64,000 nt of DNA from Heterobasidion occidentale (lineage: Eukaryota > Basidiomycota > Agaricomycetes > Russulales > Bondarzewiaceae), in the NCBI GenBank assembly GCA_039111635.1, contig JBCAQO010000001.1:682001-746000 (forward strand), given 5' to 3'. The position numbers were made by a program, and so were the translations under genes. Under the pieces are notes generated by a model that had not been told where the DNA came from, searched no databases, and saw only the letters and a list, made by a program, of their open reading frames with translations. Of the stretch, positions 58,535 to 64,000 are shown piece after piece. The stretch's first letter is position 1; each line of letters begins with the position of its first letter.

Positions 58535-59128
58535 TCAACCGACGAATCGCAACGAGTCTGCATTGATATAGTATTTCGCGACCTCGCCCGCTTTGGTAAC
58601 GGCAGTCGCGTCGGGAACCAGCATGAAAGTCTGCGCGAACACGCGTGGGTGTCCCTCGATTGTTTTGTTCGGGACGTTGGAGGGGTTGGCGAGGGGCCGC
58701 CGCCGTGTATGACGGTCCCGGACGCGGTCACGAGGAGCGAAGGCGGCTGGCTACCTACACCGTCCGAAGGCTCTCGGTCTCAGAAAACCCACGAGCGCGC
58801 TGCGAAGGGTCCAAGGACGACGTACCGGGTATGGGATGGCAGTCGAACGACTGCACGACGTGCTTTGTCTTCGGCATGTTGCTGACGAGCTCACGCATGC
58901 CCTGCGCGCCCTCGTACGGCGTCCCATTCCACGTCGTGGCCGAGTTTGGGCGGTAGAAGTTGGGTATGTCGTCCGCGCGGGTGGGGGAGTCGTAGGTGCT
59001 ATAGTAGAGGCGCTGGAAGTGGTCGGCGGCGCGCGCTGCGATTTCGATGCTTGGGGCGACGACTGAGCACCTGTAAGAGGGAACGCTGGAGAGGAAAATG
59101 CTTACTCCTCCTTCGTGAGGGTGGCCAT
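58535..59128 (-). CDS. NTF2-like mRNA export factor, NXT1/p15 family, with an apparent frameshift
   Basis: Exons (minus strand): 59128-59106, 59070-58826 and 58754-58535. Exon 2 encodes the NTF2-like core (AADHFQRLYYSTYDSPTR, FYRPNSATTWNG, HVVQSFDCHPIPG). Exon 3 encodes the sheet (VTASGTVIHGGGP) and then GHPRVFAQTFMLVP and YYINADSLRFVG. Between GGGP and the next block the frame is one base short within a run of four C (about 58693-58697). Such proteins pair with the large export receptor at nuclear pores. The first intron is only 35 nt, so the start is uncertain. A sequencing error is likelier than a dead gene. Confidence 0.8.
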
Positions 59129-60640
59129 GGCCGTTTGACTCGAGCGTTGTGGGAGACAAACGCAGTGGGAAGCTCAGGTCTTCGTTATCTAATCTCTTAC
59201 ACATGATCGATGACATGCGCGCGACGCGACGCGACTTTCATCACCCTCCTTGGACCGCCGAAATTTTATGTTGCGATCCTTTTGTGATCCCCAACAAATT
59301 TCGAGTCACGAGAATGCGAATGAGAGAAATCCTATTGATCGTAACCGCTCCAAAAGCTCTACTAAAGTGAGCAGAAGAAAAAATAAACGTCGCGTCGAAA
59401 ATGCGTAACAAAACGTGCAACAGACCGGAAGAGAAAGTCTAGATGTGAGCGGGAACGGAAGTATGTATGTACAAACTGTCAGTGTCAACGATGTCGAGAC
59501 ACTGGCAGAAATGGGATAACATGATGAGATCGGTTCGAAGCGCGCTGCGCACAACATCCGCGCATCGACAACGAGTTTTGGGGAAGAGAAAAATGGCGGA
59601 GGGTGGATGGCGGAAGGGAGATGATAACAAGGGAGTAAAGATAGGAACCATCATGAAGGGCACCATAGCGACCCGTTGCATGTATTGAGTCGCGTACGTG
59701 AGGTATGCGTACAATGGAGGCCATGGGCCAAGATATCGCGGTCAGTGAGAGATGTACAGTGGGTGCCGGTGAAGGCGGTGAGGAGTGAGTGCAACAAGTG
59801 GGGGAGGAGGACGGCTGCGACAGACAGGCCAAATAGATGGTGCACAAGACGACCGCAAAGCAAAGCGTGTATGTGAGATTGCGAGCTGGATTGGACGGGT
59901 AGATGGGTAAGATTGGGAACAGATAGATCGACAGACGTGTTTATGGGAGTGATATGGTGGACAGATCCGTCATGGAAGGGGTGATAGTGGGAGGAGAGAT
60001 GGGAGAGGGAGAAGGTCATATATAATCATCGCGAGCCATCTCGTCGATTCGAATAGATGAGGGTAAATGCTGTGGTAGAAAAGGAGGAAGACCGACCCTG
60101 AAGACATTAACGTACACCCAAATAAAGTTAGAGAGAAAGAGAACACAGAAGGGGAACGAGTATATAGTGATTGATCCCGAAAAACGTCCGTGCAAAATCG
60201 GGAATCGATGACAGGGGATGGCAGGAAGGGAAGGAGATTTTGAGACACAGGATGGAAAGACACAGGTAGGAAACGAGAAGTGGAATAAGCGTTAGCGATA
60301 GAATAGAGAATCACGATTCGTAGCTGTCGTTGAACGTTGAAGGTGAAATTGGCGAGAAGGAAATCCGACGAGTGATTGAACGAGGAGATGTTGGGCTATA
60401 TGCGTGTGAGTACGTGAACGCATATAGACACTTCGCGCCCCGTCCCGCCTTGCGTCGGTCCTTCCCTCTGACCATCACTATCCTCCCGAAAAAAAAGGAT
60501 CAGTCCATGTCCTGACTGGCACATGAAAAACACAACTCACCCTCTTCATGCGCGCTCCAACCTTCTAGATTATTTACACGCGCGCACACACCCACACCCA
60601 CACCCACACCACACCACAGGCATATAATCATCTCTATACC
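59129..60640. other. Intergenic region with CACACC microsatellite
   Basis: About 1.5 kb without a supported gene lies between the NXT1-like start and the end of the CBM21 gene. A CACACC-type simple repeat at about 60583-60618 lies just downstream of the latter's stop codon, probably in its 3' UTR. Open frames here are low-complexity shadows. Confidence 0.6.
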
Positions 60641-62824
60641 CTACCCCACCCATCCGACAGCCTCGACCCCACTCATCATCCCAAACCCTATCCCGCCCAC
60701 GGCCCCTGGTGCAGCTGGAGTCTCGACAACGAATCCAACCTCTCCGAGCGCGCCCGGCCGAGGATGTGCGGCTGGGGGTGTGCTCTGCGCGAAGCACCAT
60801 TGTCGGAGAAACGCGGCATACATGGAATCAGAAGTATTCACTGCTGAAGGGTCGAGTGCGAGCTGAGACTGGCTCGTATTCGGGGAGATGTTTGGGGAGC
60901 GTGTGGGAGAGCGGATGGGCGAGGAACGCTCCGGGCTACCAACATAGGAATGATTGTTGGTTGATGGTGGAGAAGGAGTAGGCGGGGTTACATTGAGCGA
61001 CAGCTGGGGTCGTGCAGGCCGCGAACTCGATCCATCAAGTGACTGAGGGACATGCGCATCCGCGTTAGACCTGTCGACCATCTCACCATCTTCTTTCACA
61101 ACACTGCTCATCTTCAGACTGACATCCTGGCCTGCTTGCTCTTGTGCCGTGAGGAGGAATCCTGAGCCAAAGCTCTCCCGCTCTACTGAAGGCGACTGCA
61201 CAATCTCCTCTTCAGGCGACTCTATCGCCGTAGCCGGATGGCCATGAATAAGCATTCTCCCCTTTACTGTTGATCCCGCAGCCACCGGCGGCACCACGCG
61301 CGCCCCAAACGTAGCCGAAAATATCGAGGCCGATGTCAGGTGAGAATTCAGAGAGTTTGACCCTGGAACAGCAACACGCGCGGGTGCCGAATAATGCTTC
61401 AGGTTCAGCCGCGTCCCAAATGGCATGGGCATCGATGCTGCGCGGGCAAGTGGCGGCGGGCGCGAGACTGGAGCTACAGACGCTGTAGACTGGGCAAGCG
61501 GGGAAGGAGCCAAGGTTGATGTTTGCTGTTTCGGAACGGAGAAAGTACCGCGAGACTCATGCTGAGTGACCTGTGGAGGCGGCGCTGCGGCGCTGATCGT
61601 GAACGGTCCAGTACTGGGCAAGGGAACACTAACACCACGCTTACGCGCATTAGTCGCCGGCGATGAATCTGATGCGGCTGAAGATGTACGCGATCGGAAG
61701 CCGACGCGATAATTGGCGCCGGAGTTGTTATCCCACCACTCGCCTTGCCCCGGGACAGTATAGCGCGCTACGAGGAAAAGTGTGCGCTCTAGAAGACGCG
61801 CTTCGTAATCCTCAAGCCGGATGGTGAAGGTGAAGCGGTCCCAAGGGTCGGCAGGACCGGCAGCGAGCGCCCCAACAAGATCACCGACCGTGCCCGTTGC
61901 TGATATACCAGCCAAGGCCTCGCTATGAGTGACGCCGCCAGCGTAGGTTCCGATTACCTCGGAGACGGTCGTCCAATCGTCAAGCGTGAAACGCACACCG
62001 ACCTGCTTCTCGAAGGAGATGTTGCGCACGAGAGCGGTCCCGCGCAGAATTGGTGGGCGTGAGGGAGGTAGGGAGATGGACTCGAGGTGTATGTTGGCAT
62101 ACAGGTCGGGTGAGGGTGCAGGAATAGCAGAAGTGCGGGCGAGGTCTGAATCGATTTCTGCAAGGGGAGCGTGTGAAAGGGAGGAAGGAAGGCGAGGGAA
62201 GGGGAATGCGGAGTTGGAAGCGTGTTCGGCTTCTGTCTCAGTCTCCGTATCGTCAGGATTGGCGGGAGAGGAGACGGCGGTGGGGCGGCCTGTGCGCCTG
62301 AAGAGGCGAACAGACACAAGTCCTTCAGCCTGGTCCTTGAAATGGACGTTCTTCGGGACGAGCGCGGGCGTTGCAGGCTCTGATTGGGCGCGTGCGTGGC
62401 GCGCGCGGGCGTAGTCGTCAGCGATAGATGAGGCGGAGGATGACTTCAAAGAAGACTTGAGAGGTTTGCCGGAGGAGAGGACGACGTGGGAACTGGCGCG
62501 GTTGAATTTTGGGGCATTCGGAGGGTAGAGAGAAGGGGAGGGGAGAGGAGAGGAGGACGGGAAGGGGATAGATATGCGCGTCGGGAGGTCCTCTTGGGCA
62601 ATGTCGTCCGGGGTGATAAGCGGGGGTGAAGGTGGCGGTGATGGTTCATGGTCATCGTCAGCTGGGATGTGGAAAAGCGATTTTTTCTGCGACTTCCTGC
62701 GAGGGAGGGTGGCGAGGGGGGTGAACGCGCCTGGGCCACGCTCATTGGAGAATGTGATGGGGGAGCGCAGAGAGGAGAGCAAGGAGGACGAGGGGGACGG
62801 CGACGGCTGGAGGATGTAGGGCAT
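60641..62824 (-). CDS. PP1 regulatory (glycogen-targeting) subunit with CBM21 domain, Gac1-like
   Basis: This is a single exon of 727 residues from ATG 62822-62824 (MPYILQPSPSP). The frame extends upstream without stops, but this ATG fits the family start. A Ser/Pro-rich N-terminus leads to KNVHF (about residue 157), an RVxF-type PP1 docking motif. A CBM21 carbohydrate-binding domain lies at about 262-376 (VRNISFEKQVGVRFTLDDW to GEWWDNNSGANYRVGF). A long disordered Ser/Pro tail follows. Proteins of this type bring PP1 to glycogen to dephosphorylate glycogen synthase. An orthologue of Gac1/Pig1/Pig2 is likely; which one cannot be said. Confidence 0.9.
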   Translation of the reverse strand: MPYILQPSPSPSSSLLSSLRSPITFSNERGPGAFTPLATLPRRKSQKKSLFHIPADDDHEPSPPPSPPLITPDDIAQEDLPTRISIPFPSSSPLPSPSLYPPNAPKFNRASSHVVLSSGKPLKSSLKSSSASSIADDYARARHARAQSEPATPALVPKNVHFKDQAEGLVSVRLFRRTGRPTAVSSPANPDDTETETEAEHASNSAFPFPRLPSSLSHAPLAEIDSDLARTSAIPAPSPDLYANIHLESISLPPSRPPILRGTALVRNISFEKQVGVRFTLDDWTTVSEVIGTYAGGVTHSEALAGISATGTVGDLVGALAAGPADPWDRFTFTIRLEDYEARLLERTLFLVARYTVPGQGEWWDNNSGANYRVGFRSRTSSAASDSSPATNARKRGVSVPLPSTGPFTISAAAPPPQVTQHESRGTFSVPKQQTSTLAPSPLAQSTASVAPVSRPPPLARAASMPMPFGTRLNLKHYSAPARVAVPGSNSLNSHLTSASIFSATFGARVVPPVAAGSTVKGRMLIHGHPATAIESPEEEIVQSPSVERESFGSGFLLTAQEQAGQDVSLKMSSVVKEDGEMVDRSNADAHVPQSLDGSSSRPARPQLSLNVTPPTPSPPSTNNHSYVGSPERSSPIRSPTRSPNISPNTSQSQLALDPSAVNTSDSMYAAFLRQWCFAQSTPPAAHPRPGALGEVGFVVETPAAPGAVGGIGFGMMSGVEAVGWVG

Positions 62825-64000
62825 CAAGTGTGCGAAGTACAAGAGGATGGGGTGGGGAGGGCAAGCAAACGAACAGAAAGCCCTGGCCAGATAAGATAAT
62901 AACAGCCATCCCGACACGTCTTGGATCAGCACCTTGACGTCAGCCATGACACCCCATTTTCCCGCTCCACCCACCATGGTCCATCCTCCTCGATGTCCCT
63001 CCCCGCCCCGCAGCTTCCCCAACGTCTCTTCCCCATACCCCGCACCAGCTTTCGGATGCATTTATACTCCTCCCTCATTGCCCTCAACGTCCTCCAACTC
63101 TCTTTCAACAGCCCTTATCCTAGCTTTCAGGATGCGCCGTCTTCCAGCGGGCATAGACCACGCCTGGGCCTCGTATCAGACCTAGCTTCCGCTCCATAAT
63201 ACTCCACTCCCTATGCCGCCGCCCCTTCCCAGCCCTTCCCGCGGTCCGATTCTCTGTTGTCCTTCGCCTGCCGTCTTCAGCATCCTTACGTTTGCATTCT
63301 CCTTGTGGTTACGCATTATCCTCGACGCGCGCAAAGAATCTAAACGACATAGCCCCGCCACCATACTACGGATAGCCCCAGGGATGCCTACGGCCTTCGC
63401 TCCGACCTCCCTCACCTTCCCAAATTCTTCGCTTCCCCATCACGCCAACGTTTGACAGGATCAGCCCACGCTCCCATGCTTTCAATCCAATGGGCCTGCC
63501 TTTGTCCATATCCATCCGAGCGCCTGAGCCTCCGAACCCGGCCATCCGTCCACGCCAGATTTGCGCCGTTTCCGCATCTGGAATCTATTTCTTCTTCTCG
63601 TCGCATCTCGAAGCTCGGCGCCATTCATCTCGGCTTTGCATTTCAACACAGACTTCTAATCTGACAGGTCCGGATCGTGCAATTCAGTCTCGGCCCTGAG
63701 AGGCGGACAGTGTGCCTGTCATCGGAGACTGGTGGGCGCTCTGGATTACAATGCTGTGTTTGCGAGCACGTCGGGCGCGATATCCGTGTCGTCGCCGACG
63801 TGGCTCGCGATGGCGTCGGCGCGCTTGGTACCGCACAGTCGATCAATGATCGCATTTTTTTCTATTCAACCTTCCTTTTCCGCCTCTCTCCATTCCATAC
63901 CCTGCTCGTTGCATGCTGCACACAACGACGCGTCTCCAAGCTCCTCGGCCCCCATTCTCCGGTTTCAGAGAAGAAGCAGGAAAGTCCTTGAGTCCTCTTT
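62825..64000. other. Upstream region of the CBM21 gene to window end, no gene called
   Basis: The region is pyrimidine-rich in places, with several short open frames on both strands (for example 63213-63455), none with a recognisable domain or a convincing intron set. It should hold the CBM21 gene promoter and 5' UTR. Confidence 0.5.

Noticed and set aside
59439..60019. Minus-strand frames between the NXT1-like and CBM21 genes
   Set aside because: They are Pro/Ser/His-rich low-complexity with no domain, no intron support and no conserved start.
63182..63991. Short frames at the right end
   Set aside because: They overlap each other on both strands, lack domains, and lie in the expected promoter of the CBM21 gene; nothing supports a gene.

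Overview
The window looks like a filamentous basidiomycete (probably Agaricomycete) chromosome. Spliceosomal introns are dense and about 50 nt long. Host genes are typical fungal housekeeping genes: a Prp22-type DEAH helicase, a Ucp12/DHX57-like helicase, an NXT1/p15-like export factor and a CBM21 PP1 regulatory subunit. The retroelements are Tf1/sushi-like chromodomain Ty3 (gypsy) elements. No rRNA, tRNA or CRISPR was seen.

Bases 1-39878 are a nest of LTR retrotransposons. Element A (minus strand, running off the left edge; 5' LTR 17443-18276) is interrupted by a complete element B (7129-16320, TSD GGTGC, apparently identical LTRs) and by a solo LTR of the B/C family (5369-5988, TSD GACTC). 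Upstream of A lie pieces of an older element D (18277-19019 and 28705-28854), split by a complete, decayed element C (19025-28699, TSD TTCTA). Element A' (plus strand, 28855-39878) is an almost identical inverted partner of A and carries the same solo LTR at the same site. A' has an uninterrupted 1466-codon pol, but one integrase catalytic aspartate is changed.

Bases 39879-45406 and 56428-58534 hold at least six copies (one intact, the rest broken) of an unrecognised three-exon gene family, with a TIR-bounded insertion, a foldback repeat and duplicated flanks. Bases 45407-47313 carry a gene with an acidic heptapeptide minisatellite and a possible PD-(D/E)XK-like C-terminus. Two DEAH-type helicase genes sit head to head across 112 bp: Ucp12/DHX57-like (47491-52565, minus, 18 exons) and Prp22 (52678-56427, plus, 6 exons). 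An NXT1-like gene (58535-59128, minus) and a PP1 glycogen-targeting subunit gene (60641-62824, minus) follow.

The most unusual signals are RNA-like structures and extra reading frames in the retroelements. (1) An array of small stem-loops with covarying stems and a CGCAAY loop lies in the B and C 3' regions, about 14-15 copies in B and 9 in C. (2) A coding frame inside the U5 part of the LTR is shared, with mostly synonymous change, by families A and D. (3) Both active-type families have a 10-nt self-priming match between LTR and primer-binding site. (4) Family A has a post-pol ORF with a second CCHC zinc knuckle, plus a small transmembrane ORF.
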